This document shows positions 25,684-34,214 of a DNA stretch of 64,000 nucleotides, in pieces. Both the position numbers and the translations under genes were made by a program. The DNA lies in assembly GCA_035284745.1 (NCBI GenBank), contig JAYKIL010000008.1, forward strand, positions 62,001 through 126,000, written 5' to 3'. How positions within the stretch are numbered: the first letter of the stretch is position 1; each line of letters starts with the position of its first letter. The DNA is from JAYKJB01 sp035284745 [NCBI: Candidatus Sericytochromatia bacterium]. Lineage in GTDB: Bacteria > Cyanobacteriota > Sericytochromatia > S15B-MN24. The notes under the pieces are model-generated. The model did not search any database. It worked only from the letters and a program-made list of their open reading frames with translations, and had not been told where the DNA came from.

Positions 25684-27276
25684 TTGACTTCGCACAACAA
25701 GGTCATTCGGTGGGTATCGGTGCTTGCGTGGTGTGGCTTGGTCTCCTGCCACGCCGGAACATCCGCGGAGAACGGCGTCGTTCGCTTGGCGTTGCAGGAC
25801 GACCCCAAGTCGTTGGACCCTGTGATTGGCTACAACGTTCCTTCGTGGGCGTTTTCCCATCTGCTGTTTGAAGGACTGGTGACATACGGGTTCCAAAATG
25901 AGATTCGGCCCGCCCTGGCGGCATCTTGGGCGCAGCGGGGATATCAGGAGTGGACCTTTAAATTGCGTCCTGACGCACGTTTCCACGATGGTCGGCCCGT
26001 AACCGCTGATGATGTGGTAGCCAGCTTTGAGAGGCTTTTGGACCCCGCCACGAAATCACCGGGTGCGGCCTTTTACGACCGAATTAGGGGAGCTGAAGCG
26101 CGTTTGGCAGGGCGGGCTGACCGGGTCAGTGGCATTGTGGCCCTATCGCCGACGACGGTTGGGATAACCCTCAACGGACCCGACCCAATTTTTTTGCAAC
26201 GCCTGGCGATGCCCTTTGCTGCAGTGGTTCCCGCGGGTCTTCGCAGCCAGGACTTGGCGCGTCGTCCGATTGGCAGCGGACCGTTTGCATTCGATGGTTG
26301 GAAGTCCGGCCTTCGTTTGAGTTTTAAACGCAACCCTTATTCGCCTCCCGCGGGGGGGGCGGAGGGCCTGAAACCGATCGAGCGGGTGGAGGTTCAAATT
26401 GGTGTCAGCGAGAGCCTGGAGGTTCTCAAATTTGAGCGGGGTGAACTTGATATTATTGGTGCTTTGCGGAACATCCCGGCCGCAGATTTTGCACGCTTGT
26501 CCGCGACTCCCCCGGCTGGAAGCCGGATGCTCAGCGCCCCCGATGCCGCGGTTCACTACGTAACCATCAACTCAGAGGTGCCCCCTTTTGATCGTCGAGA
26601 GGTTCGACGTGCGGTGGCCCAGGCCATCAACAAAGAGAAAATCGTCCAGCTTGTGAACGGCCGCGGCACGCCTGCGGCGAGCTTTTTGCCACCCCACCTG
26701 CCTGGTTATAATCCCCGTTTTGAAGGGCTTTCATACGACCTGAACGCGGCCCGTCAACAGATGCTGCAGGCGGGTATGAAAGGCGGCTTTGATGCCACCT
26801 ACGCCTGTGTGGCGAATGATACCCAACGCAAAGTGGCCCAGGCGATACAGCAGGACTTGTCGAAAATTGGTGTGCGTCTCACCATTAAACCGATGGCATT
26901 TCCCACGTACTTACAGGCCAAGTCTACGCGCGGGCAGGTCGCGATTGGCAGTGGAAACTGGTCTCAAGACTATCCGGATCCGAGCAATTTTTTGATCAAT
27001 CTTTTTCACAGCAAGCACATTCGCGACGCGAATTCGCTGAATGATTCTTTTTATTCGAATTCTCGTGTGGATAAACTCTTTGATCGCTCGGAACAAACGC
27101 TGGACGAGAGGACGCGTTTCGTTTATCTGCAGGAAGCGGAAACAATCATTGTTCAAGACGCGGCCATTGTGCCACTCTATCATCCTGTGAAGTACCACCT
27201 GGTGGCGGCCCGGGTGTCGGGATATGCGCTTCACCCGGTGTGGGGTCTTGAACTGCAAGGCGCAGGATTGCTCTAA
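25684..27276 (+). CDS. Peptide/nickel-type ABC transporter substrate-binding lipoprotein (SBP family 5)
   Basis: A periplasmic binding protein of 530 residues for oligopeptides, dipeptides or similar solutes. The signal ends in the lipobox GLVSC (Cys 22). The SBP_bac_5 pattern is clear: DPKSLDPVIGYN, LLFEGLVTY, FKLRPDARFHDGRPVTADDV, PIGSGPFAF, VAQAINKEKI and WSQDYPDPSNFL. The TTG at 25684 has GGAGG 5 bases upstream and gives the signal peptide at once. A permease gene follows after 2 bases. Substrate specificity cannot be told. Its divergent partner may hint at a carboxylated or ureide-derived solute, which is inference. Confidence 0.92.
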   Translation: MTSHNKVIRWVSVLAWCGLVSCHAGTSAENGVVRLALQDDPKSLDPVIGYNVPSWAFSHLLFEGLVTYGFQNEIRPALAASWAQRGYQEWTFKLRPDARFHDGRPVTADDVVASFERLLDPATKSPGAAFYDRIRGAEARLAGRADRVSGIVALSPTTVGITLNGPDPIFLQRLAMPFAAVVPAGLRSQDLARRPIGSGPFAFDGWKSGLRLSFKRNPYSPPAGGAEGLKPIERVEVQIGVSESLEVLKFERGELDIIGALRNIPAADFARLSATPPAGSRMLSAPDAAVHYVTINSEVPPFDRREVRRAVAQAINKEKIVQLVNGRGTPAASFLPPHLPGYNPRFEGLSYDLNAARQQMLQAGMKGGFDATYACVANDTQRKVAQAIQQDLSKIGVRLTIKPMAFPTYLQAKSTRGQVAIGSGNWSQDYPDPSNFLINLFHSKHIRDANSLNDSFYSNSRVDKLFDRSEQTLDERTRFVYLQEAETIIVQDAAIVPLYHPVKYHLVAARVSGYALHPVWGLELQGAGLL

Positions 27277-27278
27277 CG

Positions 27279-28199
27279 ATGTTGACTCGATTGTTTGGCC
27301 GGGTAGTTGCGGCGTTCGGTGTATGGGTTGCGGTGGCCGCGGTTACTTTTGGACTCACGTATCTCGTTCCGGCTAACCCAGCGCGCGTTTTAGCGGGGGC
27401 GCAGGCTGATCCTGAGACGGTCGCTCGTATTCAGGCACAGTTGGGTCTGGATGACCCTCTTTTCGTGCGATTTGGCCGGTATCTTCTTCACGCGCTCCAG
27501 GGTGACTTTGGGAACTCATATGTCACGGATCAGCCCGTTTTTTCCGCCATCCTAGACCGCCTTCCGGCCACTCTTTCGCTCGCACTGGGTGCTGTGTGCG
27601 TGTACCTGCTGCTGGGAGCGGGTTTAGGGATACTCGGAGCGGTTAAACCGCGCAGTTGGAGTGCGCGTTTGGGGTCGTTGTTCGCCGTCGCTGGAATTTC
27701 GGTGCCCAGTTTCTGGATAGGGATGCTTCTGTTGTTCTTTCTGGCTTACATGCTTCCTGTTTTTCCCCTGGGGGGCTCAGGAACGCTGGCTCACCTCGTC
27801 TTGCCCTCGCTGACTTTAGGCATCACTGGGGCCGCGGTGTATGCAAGGGTTTTGCGTCAGGCCCTTGGGGATGAGCTTCGGAAAGACTACATTCGTGCTG
27901 CCCGTGCCAAAGGCCTTCGTGAAACAGACGTGGTCTTGCGTCACGGCCTTCGCAATGCAGCCTTGCCCATGGTCACCTTGTTGGGATTGGACTTCGCGAG
28001 CCTTTTGGGAGGTGCAATTTTGACAGAGAGTATTTTTGCGTGGCCGGGCATTGGGCAGCAGGCGTTTGCGGCCATTGATACATTGGATGTGCCGATGATA
28101 ATGGGCACGGTTCTTTTTGCCTCCACTGCCATTATTGTTCTCAATCTCTGCGTTGACTTGTGTTATCAATGCCTCGACCCCCGACTGCGGTCGTCTTAG
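27279..28199 (+). CDS. ABC transporter permease, DppB/OppB-like
   Basis: An inner-membrane permease of 306 residues with six predicted transmembrane helices and the binding-protein-dependent EAA-type loop (YIRAARAKGLRETDVVLRHGLRNAALPM) that contacts the ATPase. The closing segment TESIFAWPGIGQ-AFAAI and C-terminal LDPR are typical of DppB. It follows the binding protein by 2 bases. The second permease (DppC) and the two ATPases that usually complete the system do not follow; the next gene is unrelated. Confidence 0.92.
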   Translation: MLTRLFGRVVAAFGVWVAVAAVTFGLTYLVPANPARVLAGAQADPETVARIQAQLGLDDPLFVRFGRYLLHALQGDFGNSYVTDQPVFSAILDRLPATLSLALGAVCVYLLLGAGLGILGAVKPRSWSARLGSLFAVAGISVPSFWIGMLLLFFLAYMLPVFPLGGSGTLAHLVLPSLTLGITGAAVYARVLRQALGDELRKDYIRAARAKGLRETDVVLRHGLRNAALPMVTLLGLDFASLLGGAILTESIFAWPGIGQQAFAAIDTLDVPMIMGTVLFASTAIIVLNLCVDLCYQCLDPRLRSS

Positions 28200-28215
28200 T
28201 TGAGGGGATGGTGTG

Positions 28216-29118
28216 ATGAAAATCAAACCCTTTCTTGCCTTGTTACCTTGTGCCGTTTTTGGCCTTTGGTCTCTGGGGGCGAGGGCCGAAACAAGTGTGC
28301 CGCCGGCAGAACCCCGCTTCTTTGAGCGCCTTTGGCAATGGGACAAACAGCGCTTCTACCAGGTTCAGTTAGAGAATGTGCGCGGCCGAGTGGTGTTTCG
28401 TCATTGGGATCAACCCGGGGTTCTCGTTCAAGCGTCACTTCGGGCCACTCACGCGTTGGGTACGGAGGAGTTGCGACTGTTTCAAGGGGCTGAATTTCAG
28501 GCCCAAGAGGAAAGTCCGGGGGTTGTGAGTCTCCGGGCCTCGTTTCCTGGGGTGTCAAGCAACCACCCGGCCGTCGTAGCGGCGGCAACGCCACATTTGG
28601 AGATGGATTGGCGCCTGACTTTGCCAGCCTCCAGTGTCTTGACGGTGCGTCAAGAGGTCGGCGGGATTGTGGGACACGGTGTGTCCGGTCGCCTGGACCT
28701 GCGCTCCAGAGATGGGGAGATTCATCTGAGCGAAATTGCTGGTTGGCTGGAGGCCAGTAATGAGCGGGGGGATATCACTCTCACGAGAGTTGCCGGGGAT
28801 GCGGAAATTCGCTCTTTGCGTGGGCGATTGCTGTGTTCCGGACAAACAGGTGATCTCCGTGTGTTAAGTAGCCACGGGGATATTTTTGTTTCGGTGTCTC
28901 CACGGTGGGTGGGTGAGGTTTCTTTTACGACCGTGAGTGGTAACATCCGAACCGATCTGTCCACCCGCAATACGGATCTTCAACCGGGCGATCGGGGATA
29001 TGAGGGCATCATGCAAGGGCCTTTGGCTGCGAGTGAGGCCTCCCCCACTTCGCGGATTCGCGTCGATACGCTTCATGGCGGTTTGACGGTGGCGACGGAG
29101 AAGCACGCACCCGAATAG
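28216..29118 (+). CDS. DUF4097-like beta-strand-repeat protein, exported
   Basis: A 300-residue protein with a signal peptide (residues 3-24, ending GARA). The rest is a right-handed beta-strand repeat with successive segments such as RSRDGEIHLSEIAG, ASNERGDITLTRVAG, LRVLSSHGDIFVSV and TTVSGNIRTDL, the pattern of DUF4097 putative adhesin-like domains. The ATG at 28216 has GAGGGG about 9 bases upstream, and a GTG lies one codon earlier. It follows the permease by 16 bases and is probably co-transcribed. The function is unknown. Confidence 0.75.
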   Translation: MKIKPFLALLPCAVFGLWSLGARAETSVPPAEPRFFERLWQWDKQRFYQVQLENVRGRVVFRHWDQPGVLVQASLRATHALGTEELRLFQGAEFQAQEESPGVVSLRASFPGVSSNHPAVVAAATPHLEMDWRLTLPASSVLTVRQEVGGIVGHGVSGRLDLRSRDGEIHLSEIAGWLEASNERGDITLTRVAGDAEIRSLRGRLLCSGQTGDLRVLSSHGDIFVSVSPRWVGEVSFTTVSGNIRTDLSTRNTDLQPGDRGYEGIMQGPLAASEASPTSRIRVDTLHGGLTVATEKHAPE

Positions 29119-29177
29119 GTTTAACAAAGGTTAGAATAACCAAGCTCTTTATGTTCCAGTTTTTGAAATAGGCGCAG

Positions 29178-31880
29178 ATGTCTGAATTTCGACCCTCTTT
29201 GACCCTGGATGGCACGTGGAGTTTTACGACTGATCCGGATGAACGCGGGGAGGCCGATGCTTGGTATCAGAGAACCAGCGGTTTTGGCCGTGAGGTGGCG
29301 GTACCGGCCGCGTGGCAGTCGTACGGACGCGATTTACAAGATTACACGGGGGTTGCTTGGTACTATCGTTGCCTTCGCGTGCCCCCTGAGTGGCAAGGCC
29401 AATCGGTCGCACTGGTCTTTGGGGCGAGTGACTACCTCACGCGGGTGTGGCTCAACGGCGTTTTTCTTGGAGAACATGAGGGTGGCTTCACACCCTTTGA
29501 ATTCGTGTTGGGCGAAGGCTTCGAATGGGACAATGAGAGCCATTTGGTCGTTCGCGTGTATGATCCTCAGGACTGCAGCGAAGTCCCCCACGGCGCCCAA
29601 GGCGCCCATTTCTCCCGGGTCAGCGGCCTTTGGCAATCCGTCCATCTAGAGGCTCGCCAAGCCACGCATTTGGCGATGGTCACCCACAGGGCGCACACTG
29701 ACCCTGACAGCATTGAAACCCACATGGTGTTGAATACGCCGGCGAACAACCTGGCTGTGACGGTCGAGATATGCGATGCCTCGGGCATATTGGTGGCAGA
29801 GATTGATTCAGTTCCGATCGATTTTGAAACCCATTGTCGAATCGACATACCTGCTTGCAAGCGGTGGCATCCCGATGATCCTCATCTTTACAGCGTGGGT
29901 GTCAAACTCATCACGCTTCCTGAAGGCGGGGTGGTCGACCAAATTGTCAAACGGATTGGGGTACGCTCGGTGGAGGCCATCGATGGGCGCCTCTTGTTAA
30001 ATGGTCAACCACTGAGTTTACGAGGCACCATTGATTGTGGGTATTGGCCTGAGACCCTATATAACCCGCCAGATAATGATGAGATTCAGCGGGAACTGCG
30101 GCTCGCGAAAGAGGCTGGATTCAACCTGATACGGAAGCACGGGAAAATCGAGGATCCTCGCTGGCTGGATTGTTGTGACCGAATTGGGATGTTAGTTTGG
30201 TCGGAAATGCCAGCTTGCGACCGTTGGACGAGTCAAGCGAGACGGCGCTTCAGGCAGCAGATGCTGGCCGTGATGCAGCGCGACATGCATCGCCCCTCGA
30301 TCATCGCGTGGAGTCTCTATCACGCGCGCCGGGGACTCGATGGTGCGGGCGAGCATTTGCAGCCGTGGCTCAGGCAATTGTATTCCGAGGCGCACGCGGT
30401 GGACCCCACGCGTCCTGTCTGTACACATGCCGGAGGCTCATCGATGCGTACGGACCTCTTGGATGAGCATCATCGGTATGTTTTGCCTGAGGAGAGTCGC
30501 CAATGGACGCACTCATTAAATGGCGATGTTCCCGCAGCAGGTGCTCCGCGATTGGTGTCTGAGTTCGGACTATGGGGGCTGCCTGCGATGGGCGAACGAT
30601 GGTTTTCGTCCTCGTCTCAAAGCCCTGCCTGGATGTTCTCGGCTGGCCTTGCTCATCAAAACGAGGCCAAGTGGCCGCACCGCGCGGAAGTGAATTTTGA
30701 ACGGTACAAGTTGGCGGCGGTATTCGAGGATCTCGATAACCTGGCGAAATTGACTCAAAGACGCTTGGTTCGGGGTATCAAGGGCCTTATTGAAGACTTG
30801 CGTCGCCGCAGCGCGTTTGCAGGGTACGTGTGTAAAACCTTCAGCGACACAGAGTGGGAAGCGACGGGCTGCATTGACCATCTGCGGCGTCCGAAGTTGG
30901 GGTTTGAAGAGTGGACGACCTTTAACGGTCCGATTGCGCTGATTGCCGAATTTGATGCGCGCAACCTTTGGGCGCAAGATTCTGTCACGGCGAAAATATA
31001 CGTCAGCAACCATACCCGACACGCGCTGAAAGGAACCTTATGTTGGGGGCTTGATGGTTTTGACTGTGACGGTGAGTTCGAGATTGAGGTCGCCCCGTTT
31101 GCGTCCGCTCAGGTCGGCGCTGTGCCATTTGATGTTCCCCTTCCATCGCGACCGGTCGCAACGCGTTTTGTGGTGCGGTTGCTGTCGGCTGGATGGGAGG
31201 TCGCCTCAAACCATTTTGAATTGACTCTCACACCACGTGATGCCACGTTGGTGCCTGAACAGATCATTGCCTGTGGTGAAGTGCGTGATGAGTTGCGCAG
31301 CAGGCTCGCTTTGGCAGGGTTTCAAATTGAAAGCGAGTGGCGGCCCGGTTTGACGATGCTCACCGAATCTCTGAATGAAGACGTGACAGCCGCATTGGAT
31401 CGTGGGGCTCACGTGATTCTTTTGGCAGAGTGGGGGCCGCGAAACGCTGAGATGGGTTTCTTATCTTTCAGAGAATTGCCCCCGTTGGATACTTGGGAAA
31501 GGTGCGCCTCGTTTCATTACATTCAATGGGATTTGTTTCCTCAGTTGCCGTTGAACACGATTATGGGCTGGGAGATGCAGGACTTGTATCCCCACTATGT
31601 ATTGCCGATGGGGACTTACACGGCGGGGGGGCGAGCACTGATCAGCAATCAATCGAGCACGGATCCAGCAAACGTTTTGGCCGGTTATTTTGAGGGCTGG
31701 TTGGGCAACTTTGGTGCATCAGTATTGCTGCAGTCGCAACGGCGAGGCAAGGTGCTGACGACGACCTTGCGGTTGGGGACCCAGTACGGAGTGCAACCTA
31801 TTGGGACGCTTTTGCTGAATCGGTTGCTTACGGAAAATCGCCTCTTTGAGGCCCGAACGGTGTATGAATTGGAGACCTGA
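29178..31880 (+). CDS. Glycoside hydrolase family 2 protein, acid/base residue missing
   Basis: A 900-residue protein with no signal peptide. Residues 1-150 are the GH2 sugar-binding jelly roll (YTGVAWYYR, LVFGASDYLTRVWLNG), about 160-265 an Ig-like sandwich, about 270-560 the catalytic barrel and the rest accessory beta domains. The nucleophile motif is intact (SEFG, Glu 462). The acid/base motif that reads W-x-x-x-NE in the family is WSLYHA here, with His 382 and Ala 383 in place of Asn-Glu. Beta-glucuronidase and beta-galactosidase are the closest types, but activity is doubtful. It stands 59 bases after the DUF4097-like gene. Confidence 0.85.
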   Translation: MSEFRPSLTLDGTWSFTTDPDERGEADAWYQRTSGFGREVAVPAAWQSYGRDLQDYTGVAWYYRCLRVPPEWQGQSVALVFGASDYLTRVWLNGVFLGEHEGGFTPFEFVLGEGFEWDNESHLVVRVYDPQDCSEVPHGAQGAHFSRVSGLWQSVHLEARQATHLAMVTHRAHTDPDSIETHMVLNTPANNLAVTVEICDASGILVAEIDSVPIDFETHCRIDIPACKRWHPDDPHLYSVGVKLITLPEGGVVDQIVKRIGVRSVEAIDGRLLLNGQPLSLRGTIDCGYWPETLYNPPDNDEIQRELRLAKEAGFNLIRKHGKIEDPRWLDCCDRIGMLVWSEMPACDRWTSQARRRFRQQMLAVMQRDMHRPSIIAWSLYHARRGLDGAGEHLQPWLRQLYSEAHAVDPTRPVCTHAGGSSMRTDLLDEHHRYVLPEESRQWTHSLNGDVPAAGAPRLVSEFGLWGLPAMGERWFSSSSQSPAWMFSAGLAHQNEAKWPHRAEVNFERYKLAAVFEDLDNLAKLTQRRLVRGIKGLIEDLRRRSAFAGYVCKTFSDTEWEATGCIDHLRRPKLGFEEWTTFNGPIALIAEFDARNLWAQDSVTAKIYVSNHTRHALKGTLCWGLDGFDCDGEFEIEVAPFASAQVGAVPFDVPLPSRPVATRFVVRLLSAGWEVASNHFELTLTPRDATLVPEQIIACGEVRDELRSRLALAGFQIESEWRPGLTMLTESLNEDVTAALDRGAHVILLAEWGPRNAEMGFLSFRELPPLDTWERCASFHYIQWDLFPQLPLNTIMGWEMQDLYPHYVLPMGTYTAGGRALISNQSSTDPANVLAGYFEGWLGNFGASVLLQSQRRGKVLTTTLRLGTQYGVQPIGTLLLNRLLTENRLFEARTVYELET

Positions 31881-31883
31881 ACA

Positions 31884-32027
31884 TTGTCATCGGATGACCG
31901 TCCCCCATCTGCAGTGCCCCGCCCGGTCGGGGTGAATGATGAAGACTATCACTGTCCGAATTGCTTGTTCATTCCTGAAGAAACGGGCGGTTTCTGGGCG
32001 TGTCAAAATCTTTGTGTTCGGGATTGA
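31884..32027 (+). CDS. Possible 47-aa four-cysteine miniprotein
   Basis: A TTG-started frame 3 bases after the GH2 stop encodes 47 residues ending in YHCPNC and ACQNLC, a CxxC...CxxxC spacing that could bind zinc. GGAG lies 10 bases upstream. The last 59 bases overlap the convergent response regulator, so part of the pattern might be antisense chance. I rate it as possible only. Confidence 0.3.
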   Translation: MSSDDRPPSAVPRPVGVNDEDYHCPNCLFIPEETGGFWACQNLCVRD

Positions 32028-32739
32028 ATGTCCGCGAGGCCTCTTGAAGAAAGTAGCCTGCGGAGGAGCGAAATAATCGCCGGGGAGAATTGGGTCCTGG
32101 TTCTAGTTTTTTTCGCAGGTTTTTGATGTGTGTATGGACGATCTGGGGGTTGCCGGTTTTTGCAGGTTTCCGTAACCCCTTGTTGAGCAAGGCATCCGTG
32201 CTTACAGGGTTTCCTGCTGACTCCAACAAGACTCTGAGGATTGCGAATTCCGACCGTGTGAGCGAGACTGGCGCGGCATCCGACACCGTCAAGGTCAGGG
32301 TGTTTGCATCCAATCGCAGGCCGAAACCATCCAGGATGGTGGGGCCGGAAAAACGCCTTATCTGCGCACGCAAATGAACCCGCACGCGCAGCGAGAATTC
32401 CTCATAATCGAGAGGCACGCTCATATAATCGGTCGCGCCGACGTAAAATGCTTGGTACTTATGGTGGGATGTTTCGCTCCGGCCTAAAAGCATAATGGGC
32501 ACGTCCGCGTACCCTTCGGTTGCTCGGACGTTGTGACAGACTGCGAATCCATCCATCCCAGACAATTGGGCCGAAAGAACCATGAGGTCCGGAATGCTTT
32601 CGAGTGCGAGGGCCAGTGCGTCATAACCCGTCAGCGCTTCAGCAGTCTCAACGGCGGTGACACTGGATGCCAAGGCAATCAAGCGCCTTCGCAGGACGGA
32701 ATCCATAACACCAACAATGACGCGAGCCGCTTCGGTCAT
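31969..32739 (-). CDS. OmpR/PhoB-type response regulator with degenerate receiver
   Basis: A 256-residue regulator with an N-terminal receiver fold (about 6-120) and a C-terminal winged-helix DNA-binding domain (about 135-230; LTRSEFAILRVLLES, HTHIKNLRKKL). The receiver lacks the canonical sites: the phospho-acceptor Asp is Ser 56 (DLMVLSAQLSGMDG), the acidic pair near residue 10 is absent, and the switch Lys is Val 108. It should not be phosphorylated in the normal way. No histidine kinase is adjacent. Its start overlaps the thioesterase stop by one base, so it is the downstream gene of that pair. Confidence 0.9.
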   Translation of the reverse strand: MTEAARVIVGVMDSVLRRRLIALASSVTAVETAEALTGYDALALALESIPDLMVLSAQLSGMDGFAVCHNVRATEGYADVPIMLLGRSETSHHKYQAFYVGATDYMSVPLDYEEFSLRVRVHLRAQIRRFSGPTILDGFGLRLDANTLTLTVSDAAPVSLTRSEFAILRVLLESAGNPVSTDALLNKGLRKPAKTGNPQIVHTHIKNLRKKLEPGPNSPRRLFRSSAGYFLQEASRTFNPEHKDFDTPRNRPFLQE

Positions 32740-33158
32740 TATGAGACGCGGGTCGGCTCTTCTACCGCGGCCCGCAAATCGGGTGGAATTGCTACGGGCC
32801 GACCTTGGCGGTCGAGGCAGACGTGAACGGAGCGCCCCACCGCGATGATAACATCGCCCTTTAGAAGGGTGTAGCTGAATACAAGGCTGGTCCAGCCCAG
32901 TTCGGCCAGTTCAGTTCGAACGATCAGTTCGTCATCGTACCTGGCAGGGGCTTTGTATTTCACGGTCAGTTCAGCGACGACCATGACATGCCCCCCTGCT
33001 TCGAACGCGTTGTAATCGAAGTTCTGAGCCCTCAAAAAAGCGCCTCGACCCACCTCGAAATACACCACGTGGTTGGCGTGGTAAACGATACCTTGGGCAT
33101 CTGTTTCGGCATAACGCACCCGGATGGGTTCATCGACAGGAGCAGGAAAAGACATCAT
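32739..33158 (-). CDS. YbgC/FcbC-type acyl-CoA thioesterase
   Basis: A hot-dog fold 4-hydroxybenzoyl-CoA-type thioesterase of 139 residues that hydrolyses short acyl-CoA. The active-site signature RYAETDAQGIVYHANHVVYFE is intact with its catalytic Asp. It lacks Tol-Pal neighbours, and instead overlaps the response regulator gene by one base. The substrate is unknown. The tandem ATG at 33158 and 33155 leaves the start ambiguous by one codon. Confidence 0.92.
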   Translation of the reverse strand: MMSFPAPVDEPIRVRYAETDAQGIVYHANHVVYFEVGRGAFLRAQNFDYNAFEAGGHVMVVAELTVKYKAPARYDDELIVRTELAELGWTSLVFSYTLLKGDVIIAVGRSVHVCLDRQGRPVAIPPDLRAAVEEPTRVS

Positions 33159-33236
33159 TCAATCTTCACAAGATGGACCGCCCCAGCATAGCATGGCGCA
33201 AGTGAGGACGACGTTTTATCCAAGGAAAGTTTTTTG

Positions 33237-33317
33237 ATGCTGTTTCTTCAGACTGTGGTCACTTCTGTTATCAATGGCGTGGGTGTTTTTCTGAGCGAAG
33301 CATTGGGTGTCGCGTGA
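33237..33317 (+). CDS. 26-aa hydrophobic leader peptide coupled to the DUF1460 gene
   Basis: An ATG with AAGGAAAG about 7 bases upstream opens a 26-residue frame (begins MLFLQTVV, ends EALGVA) of mostly hydrophobic and small residues. Its TGA overlaps the GTG start of the next gene as GTGA, the same coupling seen between real genes in this window. It might be a translational coupling leader or a small membrane peptide. Confidence 0.45.
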   Translation: MLFLQTVVTSVINGVGVFLSEALGVA

Positions 33318-34213
33318 AAGAGATGAGTCAGACGCCTACGATGTACGGTTGGGCGGTTGCTTGTTTTTCTGCCGCCTTGCTGGCTTTTTCAAGCCCTGCG
33401 CTGGCCTTTCCCCCTCCCTTGCCGGAAGAAGAAACCCACTTCGTCAAGCTGATGGCAGCTCTGAAGGCTGACCAGGATATTGGGTTAGTCACCATCGCTG
33501 CAGCAGCCAAGTTTCTAGGGCGCCCCTACGTCGCTGGCAGTCTGAATGTGACGAACGACCCCGAGTTGAGAGAGACGCTGGTTTGCCGCTTTGACGCGTT
33601 TGATTGTGTGACGTTGGTGGAAACGTCACTGGCCATGGCTCGGGCGCGGACACGCTCCGATTCTGGTTGGAAGCGTTTCCGCTCCGAGCTCGAGACACTG
33701 AGGTACCGGGGAGGGCAGCGGGAAGGGTATGCCAGTCGACTGCACTATTTCACCGAATGGATTCGTGACAATGACGCACGCGGTATCGTAAAAGACTTGA
33801 CGCCGGCCCTTGGCGGAGAGCCTGTTTCCCGGCCTTTGAATTTTATGTCTCGGCACCGAAAGGCTTATGGGCAGCTTTTGAATGACGAGGTCTGGGCTCA
33901 AGTGCGAGAAACAGAACGCGTGGTCAGTCGCCGCCCGCGTTCTGTTATTCCCAAAAATCGGCTTCCGGCAGTCGTTCCGATGTTACAGTCGGGGGATATT
34001 TTGGCGTTTGCAACCGGCGTTGAAGGGCTGGATGTAGCCCACGTGGGACTCGCCATCCGAAAAGACGATGGCGTGGTCTACCTGCTGCACGCACCAGAAA
34101 AGGGGCAACCCGTGCAGATCTCTAAAAAGCCCCTGCTTCAGTATATTTTGGGGATCGCCGGCCACACGGGCTTGATGATTGCGCGGCCACAAGCCGTGGA
34201 CACTTCGTTGTAA
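33314..34213 (+). CDS. DUF1460 N-acetylmuramoyl-L-alanine amidase-like protein
   Basis: A 299-residue exported protein with a signal peptide (residues about 10-31, ending ALA). It shows the DUF1460 pattern, an NlpC/P60-like cysteine-peptidase fold: FLGRPYVAGSLNV, FDCVTLVETSLAMAR with the candidate catalytic Cys, then a histidine in DVAHVGLAIR and HAPEKG near the C-terminus. A role in cell-wall peptide or amide hydrolysis in the periplasm is likely but unproven. The GTG start overlaps the stop of a 26-residue leader. It converges on gdhA with a one-base gap. Confidence 0.85.
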   Translation: MKEMSQTPTMYGWAVACFSAALLAFSSPALAFPPPLPEEETHFVKLMAALKADQDIGLVTIAAAAKFLGRPYVAGSLNVTNDPELRETLVCRFDAFDCVTLVETSLAMARARTRSDSGWKRFRSELETLRYRGGQREGYASRLHYFTEWIRDNDARGIVKDLTPALGGEPVSRPLNFMSRHRKAYGQLLNDEVWAQVRETERVVSRRPRSVIPKNRLPAVVPMLQSGDILAFATGVEGLDVAHVGLAIRKDDGVVYLLHAPEKGQPVQISKKPLLQYILGIAGHTGLMIARPQAVDTSL

Positions 34214-34214
34214 C

